NCBI GenBank assembly: GCA_002690915.1
Contig: NZGF01000073.1
Span: 1-41,258, forward strand
Origin: Crocinitomicaceae bacterium
GTDB lineage: Bacteria; Bacteroidota; Bacteroidia; Flavobacteriales_D; Sanyastnellaceae
Length of the DNA stretch: 41,258 bases
Direction of reading: 5' to 3'
Shown: piece by piece, positions 8,123-17,616 of the stretch
Position numbering within the stretch: position 1 is the stretch's first letter
Layout: each line of letters opens with the position of its first letter
Notes under the pieces: generated by a model
The model's input: the letters and a program-made list of their open reading frames with translations, nothing else
What the model was told of the DNA's origin: nothing
The model's database searches: none
Position numbers and translations under genes: made by a program

Positions 8123-9151
8123 ATGATAAATGTCAACTTTGGCGTCGTCGGTGCTGGCCACATTGGCAAGCGGCACATGGAGATGATTCGCCGAAAGGAT
8201 GGGTTTACGCTGGTAGCTATTGCGGATATCCGATCGAAAGAGGCGTGTGGAGTTGAGGGCGATGTTCCCCATTACAGCAGTCATAAGGCGATGCTGGAGG
8301 CGCACCCTGAACTGGACGTCATTTGCGTCTGCACCCCCAACGGTTATCACGCTCAACAGGCGATCGACAGTATTTCAGCCAATTGCCACGTGGTCATCGA
8401 AAAGCCCATGGCGTTGACTCGATCCGATGGCGAGGAGGTGCTTCATGCCGCATTGGCAAAGGGCAAACAGGTGTTCTGTGTCATGCAAAATCGATATTCC
8501 CCGCCTTCGGTCTGGTTGCGTGATGTCATCCAAAGTGGGTCCCTGGGGGCAATTCACATGGTTCAAGTACAATGTTATTGGAACCGAGATGACCGGTACT
8601 ACAGTAAGATACCTTGGAAGGGTACAAAAGACTTGGACGGCGGGACGTTATTTACGCAGTTCAGTCACTTCATAGACTTGATGTATTGGATCTTCGGGGA
8701 CATTCACAACATTCAGAGCCGTTTCGAAGATTTTTCTCACCAGCACAATACGGATTTCGAGGATTCCGGGGTGGTCACCTTCGAATTTGTTAAGCACAAG
8801 GCCTTAGGTATGTTCAATTTCTCCACCGCCGTTGCTCACCAAAACTTCGAGTCTTCGGTGATGATCATTGGAGAGAAGGGCACCATCAAGGTGGGCGGCC
8901 AGTACATGAATGAAGTGGAGACATGCGATATCGCTGGGTACACAATGCCCGAGCTGCCACCGTCCAATCCGGCCAACGACTATGGTCATTACAAGGGCTC
9001 AGCCGCCAACCACGGCTACATCTTTGATAACATCCACGCCTCGCTCAACGGAGACGGTGAGATTACAACGAATGCCCTAGAAGGGCTGAAGGTGGTCGAT
9101 ATCATCGAGCGCATGTACGCTGCAGGTAAACGTCCTCTCAAGCAAGACTGA
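8123..9151 (+). CDS. Gfo/Idh/MocA family NAD(P)-dependent oxidoreductase
   Basis: A sugar or sugar-nucleotide dehydrogenase of 342 residues. The N-terminal Rossmann fold starts GVVGAGHIGKRH (7–18). The family's EKP motif is at 93–95, with Lys94 as the expected catalytic lysine. The C-terminal domain carries GGTLFTQFSHFIDL (173–186), the G-G-x-L...H-x-x-D signature with His182 and Asp185. The motif spacing resembles WlbA/WbpB enzymes that oxidise UDP-GlcNAc uronic acid, but the substrate cannot be fixed from sequence. A glycosyltransferase follows after 10 bases, so a role in making a surface polysaccharide sugar is a reasonable inference. A TAATTTCG box ends 4 bases before the ATG. Confidence 0.9.
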   Translation: MINVNFGVVGAGHIGKRHMEMIRRKDGFTLVAIADIRSKEACGVEGDVPHYSSHKAMLEAHPELDVICVCTPNGYHAQQAIDSISANCHVVIEKPMALTRSDGEEVLHAALAKGKQVFCVMQNRYSPPSVWLRDVIQSGSLGAIHMVQVQCYWNRDDRYYSKIPWKGTKDLDGGTLFTQFSHFIDLMYWIFGDIHNIQSRFEDFSHQHNTDFEDSGVVTFEFVKHKALGMFNFSTAVAHQNFESSVMIIGEKGTIKVGGQYMNEVETCDIAGYTMPELPPSNPANDYGHYKGSAANHGYIFDNIHASLNGDGEITTNALEGLKVVDIIERMYAAGKRPLKQD

Positions 9152-9161
9152 TAGAGCGATT

Positions 9162-10325
9162 ATGAAGATTGCTAACGTTGTCCTTAATGATTTCACCCGG
9201 GACAATCGGGTCTTGAAAACTGCGCTGTCACTTGCAGAAGTTGGGCACGAGGTAACGGTCGTTGCATTGCACGGCAATCATTTGCCCCGTGTGGAACACC
9301 ACCTGGCAGGTTTTCGCATCGAAAGGGTGCATGCATATGTGCCTGCACTTCGAATTTTGGCCTTTTTCAAATGGGCCGAATTTGCCTTTCGTATCGTACT
9401 GACCTACAGAAAGGTAGATGTATGGCATTGCAACGATGCGGAAGCTTTTGGCATGGGCCTCCTGGCTAAATGGTCACGGCCGAGGTTGAAACTCGTTTAC
9501 GACTGCCATGAATTTGAATCGGAGCGAAATGGCAAGCCTGCTTGGCTGAGCAAAGCGGTGCAGCGCATGGAAAGCCGCCATATCCACAAGGCGGAAGAGG
9601 TCATTGTCGTCAGCCCTTCAATCCAAGCCGCTTACGAGTCGCGTTACGCGGACCGTGGCATGCGTCGCATTTCGCTGGTTCGAAACGTTCCTGGGGCTCG
9701 TTCTGGGAGCTCAACAGCGCATCATCCCCTGCGAAAAAATTTGGGGTTGAAGGAAGACGACTTTGTAGCCATTTACCAAGGTGCTTTGACCATAAACCGT
9801 GGCATCGAGACATTGCTCGCCATGGCTCCTCGATTAACAGGAGGGCGCATTCACTTGGTTTTTATGGGTTACGGCCTTTTGGAACCTGAGGTGATGGAAG
9901 CCGTCAAAGGCAGTCCTAATGTGCATTTTCAACCCGCAGTACCGTACGAGGCGGTGCTTGATTACACAGCGGACGCAGACGTTGGCTTGGTGTCTGTGAA
10001 ACCAGTTTGTCTGAGTTACTTGTATTGCCTGCCGAATAAGTTGTTTGAGTCTATTCAGGCGGGAATCCCGGTGTTGGTTAACAACCTTCCTGATTGCGTC
10101 GAATTGATTGAACAATTTGGAATAGGAGCCCGCGTAGTCAATGACACCCCAGAAGGCTGGTATGACGCTTTAAACGAGGCAGAAGGCAAATCGCCTGCAT
10201 GGAAGGTGCAGGCGATTGGAAGAATTCGGGAGGCCCAGGCGTCTTTGAATTGGGAGAACGAGTCACGCCGGCTGACAGCGATTTACGACCGCTTGAAGGC
10301 TAACGAAAACCTGAATCTAGAGTGA
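9162..10325 (+). CDS. Glycosyltransferase, family 4 type (GT-B fold)
   Basis: A cytoplasmic glycosyltransferase of 387 residues that would transfer a sugar from a nucleotide donor to a glycan or lipid acceptor. The N-terminal domain starts MKIANVVLNDFTRDNRVLK, the 'D-x-R-V' opening common in GT4 enzymes, and contains VYDCHEFESE. The C-terminal donor domain has AIYQGALTINRGIETLL, with the glycine loop and Arg, and LPNKLFESIQAGIPVLV, the family's E-x7-E-like region. It lies 10 bases after the Gfo/Idh gene and is probably cotranscribed with it. Its stop codon overlaps the stop of the convergent TPR-like gene by 9 bases. Donor and acceptor are unknown. Confidence 0.9.
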   Translation: MKIANVVLNDFTRDNRVLKTALSLAEVGHEVTVVALHGNHLPRVEHHLAGFRIERVHAYVPALRILAFFKWAEFAFRIVLTYRKVDVWHCNDAEAFGMGLLAKWSRPRLKLVYDCHEFESERNGKPAWLSKAVQRMESRHIHKAEEVIVVSPSIQAAYESRYADRGMRRISLVRNVPGARSGSSTAHHPLRKNLGLKEDDFVAIYQGALTINRGIETLLAMAPRLTGGRIHLVFMGYGLLEPEVMEAVKGSPNVHFQPAVPYEAVLDYTADADVGLVSVKPVCLSYLYCLPNKLFESIQAGIPVLVNNLPDCVELIEQFGIGARVVNDTPEGWYDALNEAEGKSPAWKVQAIGRIREAQASLNWENESRRLTAIYDRLKANENLNLE

Positions 10326-11084
10326 ACGCAGCACGGCTTGGACTTCACGGTCAGATTCGAACAATGCATTGGTTGCTTCAATCCACTTTCTAGCGTCGGA
10401 TCGGTTGCCTTCATCGGCGAGCATTTCGGCCGTATAGATTACGGCGTACTTCAGTAAATCCTCCTGAACTTCCTCTAGGCCTTTACCTCCATATTCTATA
10501 AGCAATTGCTCTGCTGTGTTCCAAGACTCTTGTGCGTCCCGCACCGCTTTGGCTTTCCAAAGTACAGCACCATACATAAGCCATGCACCCGGGTCCTCGG
10601 CATCGAGGGTCCAAAGGTACTTGTAGTACGACTTGGCCTTCGTGAATTTTTCTTCATCCACATAAATCTCTGCTTGGTTCATGGTTGCGCGACGGAGATC
10701 ATTGAAATAATCAACATATTCACCGATGTACTCTCTTTCTTTGTCCTTTTTCACAAATTTGGAAGCGTACTTCAAGGAATTTTTCAGGGCTTTGGAGTAT
10801 TTCTCGAGTAGCTCTTCATCACTGGACTCTGAAATCTTGAAAAAAGCCATGCTCATGAACACGTATGGCACGGGTTCTTTTTTTGTCTTGTCATTTTCGG
10901 TGTAACGAATGGCCTTATACAGGACCTTTTCGTACTTGCCATCAACCATCCACATCAGCAATTCGTCGAAGTCTTCCTGTGGAATCAGAAGTGCTTCATC
11001 TTCATCGCCGTATCGCTGGCCAAAGGATGCGAAAGGTTGGAGTAACATTAAACCAACCAAAAGAGTAAATTGTAATGCTTTCAT
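10317..11084 (-). CDS. Secreted or periplasmic TPR-like protein
   Basis: A 255-residue protein with a signal peptide (MKALQFTLLVGLMLLQPFASFGQ, about residues 1–23). The rest is alpha-helical with tetratricopeptide-like repeats, clearest near 'ATMNQAEIYVDEEKFTKAKSYY' and 'PGAWLMYGAVLWKAKAVRDAQ'. No enzymatic motif is visible; a scaffold or envelope-assembly role is possible but not shown. The open frame reaches 11258, but residues before 11084 would precede the signal peptide. A TAACTTCA box ends 5 bases before the ATG at 11084. The 3' end overlaps the end of the convergent glycosyltransferase gene. Confidence 0.82.
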   Translation of the reverse strand: MKALQFTLLVGLMLLQPFASFGQRYGDEDEALLIPQEDFDELLMWMVDGKYEKVLYKAIRYTENDKTKKEPVPYVFMSMAFFKISESSDEELLEKYSKALKNSLKYASKFVKKDKEREYIGEYVDYFNDLRRATMNQAEIYVDEEKFTKAKSYYKYLWTLDAEDPGAWLMYGAVLWKAKAVRDAQESWNTAEQLLIEYGGKGLEEVQEDLLKYAVIYTAEMLADEGNRSDARKWIEATNALFESDREVQAVLRSL

Positions 11085-11147
11085 GCAGGTGAAGTTACCA
11101 AATAACATGCCGAAGATACAGTGCGGGAGCTGCAAGACAAACCTGCC

Positions 11148-13580
11148 ATGATAGAATGCAGACTGGAATCGTGGTTTCTCGAACAGGGATGGACGCCACA
11201 TGACTTTCAACGTGATGCATGGAACGCCTATGCGCTGGGGGAGGAAGTTTTGATTCAAGCTCCAACCGGTTCCGGTAAAACCTATGCTGGTTTAGGCGCT
11301 GCGATTCGTGAGGGTGTCCAACGAGCTGAATCCTGCGAGAGTGCTTCAGGGCTTCAACTCATTTGGATTGCGCCGATTCGAGCGTTGACTAAAGAGATTC
11401 AGTACAGCGCTCAGCGCATGATTGCAGGAATGGGACTGGATTGGGAGGTCGGGGTTCGGACCGGGGATACTTCGAGCAAGGAGAAAGCCAGTCAGCGGAA
11501 AAAGATGCCCCAAATTCTGATTACAACGCCGGAATCCTTGCACGTCATGCTTGCAATGAAAGGGGTGGAAAAACGATTTGGCAATCTGCGGCTGATGGTT
11601 GTAGATGAATGGCACGACCTCATGGGCACCAAGCGCGGGACGCAAGTGGAGTTGGCATCGGCCTGGTTCCGTCACGTCGCTCCTCGTTATCGGTGTTGGG
11701 GCGTATCTGCTACCGTCGGAAATCTCGATGAAGCCTTGCGGGTATTGGTCGGACCCGAACGCCCGGGACGGCTTGTCCGATGCGACTGGTCCAAACGCAC
11801 CGAAGTGCGCTCTCTGATGCCTAACCAATTTGAACGGTTGCCGTGGGCGGGACACATCGGTGTTAAGCTCGCCGAGCATGTTGTGGAGGTCATCCGATCC
11901 CACGAGAGTACGCTTATTTTCACCAACACACGGGCGCAATCTGAGATCTGGTACCACAAACTCCTTGAAGTTGCTCCCGATCTCGCCGGTGTCCTGGCAT
12001 TGCACCACAGTTCCATCGCGAAAGACCTTCGCGATTGGGTGGAAGATGCCCTGCACCAAGGCCATTTGAAGGCCGTGGTCTGTACCAGTTCTTTGGACCT
12101 CGGGGTCGATTTTCGTCCGGTTGAAGCCATTGTTCAAGTCGGCGGCCCCAAAGGTGTGGCCCGCTTCATGCAACGGGCGGGGCGTTCTGGACATCAACCT
12201 GGTGCAATTAGCAGGATCTTTTTCTTGCCCACCCACGGATTGGAGTTGATTGAGGCCAGCGCTCTGCGGGATGCCATGGCCGCTCAGCGCATTGAGCCGC
12301 GTGAGCCCTTAGTGCGTTCGTTTGATGTGTTGATTCAATTCATGTGTACGTTAGCGGTTGGCGATGGATTTCGGTCCAATGACTTGAAGGGAGCATTAGC
12401 CGGTACCTACGCCTTCGAGAGCTTGGATGATGAAGAGTGGAGCTGGTGCTTGTCATTCATATGCGACGGGGGAAAAGCGCTTTCAGCATACGGTGACTAC
12501 CGGCGTGTTGAATGGGACGGTGATGAAGAGTTGTACACCCTAAGGAATCGAAGACTGGCCAGGCGTCACCGGATGAGTATTGGAACCATTGTTTCGGATC
12601 AAATGATTAAGGTGCGCTGGACGAAGGGCGGTTTTCTCGGGCATGTCGAGGAGTATTTCATCTCCAGCCTGGATCCAGGAGATGCCTTTTGGTTTGCAGG
12701 CATGAGCTTGGAATTTGTGCGTTTAAAAGAGGGAGCTGTGCATGTTCGAAAAAGCAAGAAGCCCAAGGGCCGCATTCCAGTCTACCTCGGCGGCCGGCTT
12801 TCACTGAGTTCTGAGCTGGGCGATGCCATCAGGGATGAATTGGACGCATTCAGTAAAGGCCACGTGCGCTCTCCGGAAATGAGCCGCGTTAGCCCGTTGC
12901 TCGAACTGCAACAAGAAATGAGTTGCCTTCCAAATCGGGAGGAGATTCTTATTGAGCAGTTTCAATCTGAAGACGGTCACCACATTTGTGTGTTTCCCTT
13001 CGAAGGAAAAGCCGTACACGAGGCCATTGGAATGCTAATGGCCCACCGCTGGTGCGCAGAACGGCCACTCTCAATGTCGATTGCAAGCAACGATTACGGT
13101 TTCGAATTGCTTTCCGATTCTCCGCTGGATGGGACCGAAATTGATTCACTCAGGCTGCTCCGCACGGAAGGATTGATGGACGATTTGCAATCGGGGGTCA
13201 ATTCTGTTGAGATGGCGAAACGTCGGTTTCGTGACATAGCGGTGATTTCCGGACTTGCCTTTCAGGGATTTCCGGGACAACGGCAGGGCGTGCGGCATTT
13301 GCAATCGCATTCTGGACTGCTTTTTGACGTCTTTCAGGAGTTTGATGCAGAGAATTTACTGTTTCGACAGGCGTATGATGAGTTATTGGATCAGCAGATG
13401 GAATGGACTCGATTGCGCCGGGTGCTTGAACGAATGCGGCAAAAGCGCGTTGTACTCGAACGTACGAACCATCCAACGCCGTTTTCATTTCCGTTGGTCG
13501 TCAACCGCTTGCGTGAGAAAATGAGCTCGGAGCAATTGGAAGATCGAATTCAAAAAATGCTCGTGCGTTCGACCCATTGA
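11148..13580 (+). CDS. Lhr-like DEXH-box DNA helicase (ligase-associated type)
   Basis: An ATP-dependent superfamily 2 helicase of 810 residues acting in DNA repair. Counting from the ATG: Walker A APTGSGKT at 38–45, the DEXH box as DEWH at 153–156, then 'VSATVG', a motif IV/V region with 'CTSSLDLGVDF' and motif VI QRAGRSGHQPG. A long C-terminal part with a winged-helix and Lhr-specific region follows. The length fits the 'ligase-associated DNA damage response' helicase subfamily, whose members usually sit beside an ATP-dependent DNA ligase and an exonuclease; neither is here. An in-frame GTG at 11121 would add nine residues; ATG 11148 is preferred because relatives start close to the FQR motif. 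It is divergent from the TPR-like gene with a very short gap. Confidence 0.93.
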   Translation: MIECRLESWFLEQGWTPHDFQRDAWNAYALGEEVLIQAPTGSGKTYAGLGAAIREGVQRAESCESASGLQLIWIAPIRALTKEIQYSAQRMIAGMGLDWEVGVRTGDTSSKEKASQRKKMPQILITTPESLHVMLAMKGVEKRFGNLRLMVVDEWHDLMGTKRGTQVELASAWFRHVAPRYRCWGVSATVGNLDEALRVLVGPERPGRLVRCDWSKRTEVRSLMPNQFERLPWAGHIGVKLAEHVVEVIRSHESTLIFTNTRAQSEIWYHKLLEVAPDLAGVLALHHSSIAKDLRDWVEDALHQGHLKAVVCTSSLDLGVDFRPVEAIVQVGGPKGVARFMQRAGRSGHQPGAISRIFFLPTHGLELIEASALRDAMAAQRIEPREPLVRSFDVLIQFMCTLAVGDGFRSNDLKGALAGTYAFESLDDEEWSWCLSFICDGGKALSAYGDYRRVEWDGDEELYTLRNRRLARRHRMSIGTIVSDQMIKVRWTKGGFLGHVEEYFISSLDPGDAFWFAGMSLEFVRLKEGAVHVRKSKKPKGRIPVYLGGRLSLSSELGDAIRDELDAFSKGHVRSPEMSRVSPLLELQQEMSCLPNREEILIEQFQSEDGHHICVFPFEGKAVHEAIGMLMAHRWCAERPLSMSIASNDYGFELLSDSPLDGTEIDSLRLLRTEGLMDDLQSGVNSVEMAKRRFRDIAVISGLAFQGFPGQRQGVRHLQSHSGLLFDVFQEFDAENLLFRQAYDELLDQQMEWTRLRRVLERMRQKRVVLERTNHPTPFSFPLVVNRLREKMSSEQLEDRIQKMLVRSTH

Positions 13581-13586
13581 ATGCCG

Positions 13587-13594
13587 TAAATTCG
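13587..13594 (+). promoter_or_regulatory. Candidate -7 box of the TonB-dependent receptor gene
   Basis: TAAATTCG, one mismatch from TAnnTTTG, lies between the helicase stop (13580) and the receptor ATG (13600), with 5 bases to the ATG. It suggests the receptor has its own promoter although it follows the helicase by only 19 bases. Confidence 0.45.
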
Positions 13595-13599
13595 CACCC

Positions 13600-15924
13600 A
13601 TGCAAGAATTGAAACGCCACGCGGGGCTACTACTGTTGCTGCTTTTTCCGGCCATTCTCCACGGCCAAGCCACAGTAAAGGGTTTTTTGCGCAGCAAAGA
13701 ATCTGGTGAGCCGGTGATGTTCGCGAGCGTATCCTTTGAGGGAACGAGCTTCGGTGTTATGTCGGACATTGAAGGGTTTTACAGCCTCAGTCGGGTGCCG
13801 GCGGGCACGTATACGCTGGTGGTGTCCAGTATGGAATACGAAGGCGTGACTGAGCGGGTTGAATTGGTGGACGGGAAAATAACAACACGAAATTTTTTGT
13901 TGGAGCAGCAGGTCATCCAGCTTGGCAGTGCCGAGGTAAATGCTGACCGCGAGGAACAGACCACCAAGGTCAATATGTCGGTAGAGACCATTCGACCAAG
14001 TGATTTAAAGAAGATTCCGAGTTTCGGCGGTCAGCCGGACTTGGTCCAGGCCCTGCAAGTGTTGCCTGGATTCATTAGTACAGGAGACCAAGGAGGTCAA
14101 CTTTACATACGCGGCGGTTCCCCCATTCAAAACAAGGTGCTGCTCGACGGTATGATCGTTTACAACGCCTTCCATAGCATTGGATTGTTCAGTGTTTTTG
14201 ATTCGGATGTTATTGCCAATGCCGATGTTTACACCGGTGGTTTTGGAGCGAAATTTGGAGGGCGTATTTCATCTGTTATGGACATCAAAACGCGTGATGG
14301 CAATAAGATGAAGACGGAAGGTCGCATTGGCGCGAGTCCTTTCGGAGCTAAGTTGACCTTGGAAGGCCCTCTGAAAAAACTCTCCGATTCCGGAGCGGGC
14401 ATTTCCTATATTCTCTCTTTGAAGCACAGTTACCTTGAGGAGACGTCCAAGGTGCTCTACGATTACATCAACAACGATGGCGAAGGACTTCCGTTCAACT
14501 TTACGGATGCGTACGGCAAGGTTTCTTTTGGCAGTGGGAACGGTTCAAAATTGAGCCTCTTCGGGTTCAATTTCAATGATCGGGTGAGTTACCAAGCCCT
14601 CTCTGACTTGCGCTGGAAAAACTACGGCGGCGGCGGAAACTTCACAGTTGTTCCCAGTGGCTCGGCCATATTGATGAATGGGCACTTTGCGGCAAGTGAC
14701 TATGAAATTCGCCTGCAAGAGGAGGGACTCGAAGACCGCTACAGCGCTGTAAATGGCTTCAATTTCGGGTTGGATTTTAAGTATGTCTTGGGAGAAGATG
14801 CAGTGGAATACGGCCTCGAGGTTGTCGGTATGCAGACAGATTTCCAAACCTTCAATACCATAGGGGTTCAAGTCGGACAAGTGGAGAACACAACGGAATT
14901 CGCAGGCTACGTGGACTACCGCATCAACAGAGGAGACTGGATCATTAATCCGAGCATGCGCATGCAGTATTACAGCTCACTTGCGCGCTTTCGTCCTGAA
15001 CCACGGGTCGGTGTAAAATACAAAGCCAGTGAACGCCTTCGCTTAAAATTCGCTGCTGGTCTTTATTCGCAGAACGTAATTAGCTCCAATTCCGATCGGG
15101 ACGTGGTCAACCTTTTCTATGGTTTCTTGTCCGGTCCGGAGAACCTCCAGCGGAACCTCTTGACTCCGAGTGGTGATGTGCAGGAAGTCATTCACTCATT
15201 GCAAACAGCAGAGCATTTGATTTCAGGATTTGAATTTGATTTGACTGAACGCTTGAATCTGAACGTTGAAGGGTACTTTAAGAATTTCAGCCAGTTGACC
15301 AATGCCAACCGCAACAAACTCTTTGAAGACAACGCCTTCAACAGTGAGGTGCCCGAGGTTTTGCGCAAGGATTTTATTGTTGAAACTGGAGTGGCCTACG
15401 GCGCTGATGTGGTGCTCAAATACGAGGAGCGATCGAGCTACGTATGGCTCGTGTATGGGTATGGAAATGTAGATCGTTGGGACGGGTTCAGATGGTACGA
15501 TCCTGTTTTCGATCGCCGGCATAACGTGAATTTGGTGGTGTCTCAGGGCATTGGTCGAGAAGATGCTTGGGAGGTAAGCGCGCGGTGGAACCTCGGTTCG
15601 GGATTGCCTTTCACCCAGACACAAGGTTTTTATCAGCCTCCAAACGTTACCGATGGTATTTCGACTGACTACGTGGTCGCCAATAGCCAAGAACTTGGTA
15701 TTCAGTTTGCAGGGTTGAACCAAGGGCGATTGCCCGCGTACCATCGCTTAGACATGAGTGTGAGGCGCGAATTCGAGTTTGGCAACGGTCAAAAGCTTGA
15801 GTTTTCAGCTGGGGCGACGAATGTTTACAGCCGAGACAATGTGTTTTACATCAATCGAGTGACAGGGGATCGGGTGAATCAATTGCCCTTCCTGCCCTCC
15901 ATTAGCGCAGATTGGCGCTTCTAG
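13600..15924 (+). CDS. TonB-dependent outer-membrane receptor with carboxypeptidase-regulatory-like domain
   Basis: An outer-membrane importer of 774 residues powered by the TonB system. It has a signal peptide (residues 1–23, ending HGQ), a carboxypeptidase D regulatory-like beta domain at about 25–100 ('VKGFLRSKESGEPVMFASV ... GFYSLSRVPAGTYTLVVS'), a plug domain at about 130–240 with 'LYIRGGSPIQNKVLLDGM', and a beta-barrel to the C-terminus, which ends in the aromatic residue expected for Bam recognition (…DWRF). This domain order is typical of Bacteroidota receptors. No SusD partner is adjacent, so it is not a classical SusCD pair; siderophore, cofactor or peptide uptake is more likely than glycan uptake. 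It ends 10 bases from the convergent recN gene. Confidence 0.94.
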   Translation: MQELKRHAGLLLLLLFPAILHGQATVKGFLRSKESGEPVMFASVSFEGTSFGVMSDIEGFYSLSRVPAGTYTLVVSSMEYEGVTERVELVDGKITTRNFLLEQQVIQLGSAEVNADREEQTTKVNMSVETIRPSDLKKIPSFGGQPDLVQALQVLPGFISTGDQGGQLYIRGGSPIQNKVLLDGMIVYNAFHSIGLFSVFDSDVIANADVYTGGFGAKFGGRISSVMDIKTRDGNKMKTEGRIGASPFGAKLTLEGPLKKLSDSGAGISYILSLKHSYLEETSKVLYDYINNDGEGLPFNFTDAYGKVSFGSGNGSKLSLFGFNFNDRVSYQALSDLRWKNYGGGGNFTVVPSGSAILMNGHFAASDYEIRLQEEGLEDRYSAVNGFNFGLDFKYVLGEDAVEYGLEVVGMQTDFQTFNTIGVQVGQVENTTEFAGYVDYRINRGDWIINPSMRMQYYSSLARFRPEPRVGVKYKASERLRLKFAAGLYSQNVISSNSDRDVVNLFYGFLSGPENLQRNLLTPSGDVQEVIHSLQTAEHLISGFEFDLTERLNLNVEGYFKNFSQLTNANRNKLFEDNAFNSEVPEVLRKDFIVETGVAYGADVVLKYEERSSYVWLVYGYGNVDRWDGFRWYDPVFDRRHNVNLVVSQGIGREDAWEVSARWNLGSGLPFTQTQGFYQPPNVTDGISTDYVVANSQELGIQFAGLNQGRLPAYHRLDMSVRREFEFGNGQKLEFSAGATNVYSRDNVFYINRVTGDRVNQLPFLPSISADWRF

Positions 15925-15934
15925 TGACGATGCT

Positions 15935-17602
15935 TTACCCGTGCATGCCGGCACGGAGCGATGCAGCATTCGCTTTGGCGGCTTCGGTCACCACCGAACC
16001 GCTCAGCATACCCGCGATTTCTTCAATGCGATGGTCATCATTGAGACTGGTGACGAGTGTTCGTGTCGAACCGTTATCGGTGGCTTTGGCCACTTTGAGG
16101 TGGTGATCTGCTAAAGCAGCCACTTGAGGTAAATGGGTCACGGAGATGACTTGCTGCTCACTTGCCATGCTGTGCATGAGGCTCGCCATTTCTTCGGCGA
16201 CCTTTCCGCTCACCCCGGTATCAATTTCGTCAAGGACAATTGTTGGAAGGCTAGCAGCGCCTCTGCCTGTGGCTTTGAACGCCAACATGAGACGGCTTTT
16301 TTCGCCTCCTGAAGCCACTTTGTACAGCGGAAGGGCCGCATGACCAGGATTGGCAGAAAACATGATGGTTACCTCCTCAATTCCATATTCATCGGGCTCA
16401 GGAAGTTGCTTCCATTGAAAAGCCAATGCAGCTTCGGGCATACTCAGGCGCTTGAGTGTCGCTTCAATCTTACTTGCAAGGCGCTCGCCTACTTGCTGTC
16501 GGCTCCGCATCAAGGCATCGCCTGCTTTCAAGGCATTTCGGCGTTCAGTATCGAGCTCATCTTTCGCAGCTGCGTAGGCTGTATCAATGCCTGCGGCCTC
16601 TGTTAATTGCTCAGTTAGGCTTTGCGTCAGTCGCTGCAATTCACGCGCATCTGTAGCGTGATGTTTATGCAATACGCGTTGGAGTTCGTGGTGCAGTTCG
16701 TTCAACCTATGAAGTCGATGTGGATTGGCTTCAGTTTGCTCTGCTGTGCCTTCGATCTCATTTGCCAAATCGTTCAATTCTATTCGAACGCTGGTCAACC
16801 GTTCCAAAAAGGACTGGAACTTTGGGCCTACGTGCCCGACTCGGTCGAGGTGCTTCGCGGCTTGGTGGACGCCGTCCATGGCACTTGTTGATGCTTCGTT
16901 TTCGCAGAGTGCGGTATACGCTAGTGTCAGGGCCTCGCGTACTTCCTCACTGTTTTCGAGCACGTCGCGTTCTTCTAGGAGCTTCGGCCAGTCCCGCTTT
17001 TCCAGTTCGAGTAATCGCAATTCCTCCAGTTGGTAGCGGATGTAGTCCAGATCTGTTTGGGGTTGGGAGCGCTTCAATTCGAGTTCTGCCAACTTATTCT
17101 GCGCAGTTTTAAACCCAGAAAAGGCAGCTTTGTAAGCACTGAGAAGATCCGGATGATTTGCGTTTGCATCAATCCAAGCGAGCTGGAAGTCACGTTGAAG
17201 AAGCAGTTTGGCGCTGTCTTGTCCGTGCAGGTCTACCAAAAGTTGTCCCAACGACTGAAGCAACTGGAGTCTCACAGGCGTATCGTTGATGAAGACCCGA
17301 CCGCGTCCTTGCGTGGAAAATTCCCTGCGAATGATGAGTTCGTCCCAGGTGTCCAACTTTTGGCGTTGAAGCCAGGCTTTGACATGGGGAAAGCAGATAA
17401 ACACCCCCTCAACCGTGCATCGCTCAGTACCCGTACGAATGCTGCTCGTATCGCTTCGACTCCCTAGCAGCAATCCAAGCGCGCCCAAAACAATGGATTT
17501 ACCCGACCCCGTTTCCCCGGTCATAGCGGTCATACCGGAGTGCCAGGTCAATTCGAGTGAATCGATCAGTGCATAATTCTGGATGTTGAGGGATTTAAGC
17601 AT
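15935..17602 (-). CDS. recN: DNA repair protein RecN
   Basis: An SMC-like ATPase that acts in double-strand break repair in the cytoplasm. The true start is the ATG at 17602, giving MLKSLNIQNYALIDSLEL and 555 residues, the usual length; the frame stays open to 17971 but the extra part overlaps the upstream gene and is not conserved. Walker A GETGSGKS is at 29–36. The middle is a long coiled coil with many Leu/Glu/Arg heptads. The C-terminal half has the ABC signature region (ASGGEKSRLMLAFKA) and Walker B TIVLDEIDTGVSG. It lies 14 bases after the DUF4835 gene and is the last gene of the bamD–rpoZ–coaBC–DUF4835–recN cluster, a conserved neighbourhood in Flavobacteriia as far as I recall. Confidence 0.97.
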   Translation of the reverse strand: MLKSLNIQNYALIDSLELTWHSGMTAMTGETGSGKSIVLGALGLLLGSRSDTSSIRTGTERCTVEGVFICFPHVKAWLQRQKLDTWDELIIRREFSTQGRGRVFINDTPVRLQLLQSLGQLLVDLHGQDSAKLLLQRDFQLAWIDANANHPDLLSAYKAAFSGFKTAQNKLAELELKRSQPQTDLDYIRYQLEELRLLELEKRDWPKLLEERDVLENSEEVREALTLAYTALCENEASTSAMDGVHQAAKHLDRVGHVGPKFQSFLERLTSVRIELNDLANEIEGTAEQTEANPHRLHRLNELHHELQRVLHKHHATDARELQRLTQSLTEQLTEAAGIDTAYAAAKDELDTERRNALKAGDALMRSRQQVGERLASKIEATLKRLSMPEAALAFQWKQLPEPDEYGIEEVTIMFSANPGHAALPLYKVASGGEKSRLMLAFKATGRGAASLPTIVLDEIDTGVSGKVAEEMASLMHSMASEQQVISVTHLPQVAALADHHLKVAKATDNGSTRTLVTSLNDDHRIEEIAGMLSGSVVTEAAKANAASLRAGMHG

Positions 17603-17616
17603 GCTTCGAAGGAGCC

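Noticed and set aside
7871-8356. A 161-codon minus-strand open frame across the gap and the start of the Gfo/Idh gene, with a CVICLCHTREFR stretch that looks zinc-finger-like
   Set aside because: It overlaps the clearly real Gfo/Idh N-terminus by over 230 bases and has no coherent domain; the Cys/His stretch is probably chance.
15939-15956. Inverted repeat CCGTGC-ATGCCG-GCACGG near the convergent TonB-receptor and recN ends, considered as a bidirectional terminator
   Set aside because: It lies within the recN coding end and has no T-tract on either side.
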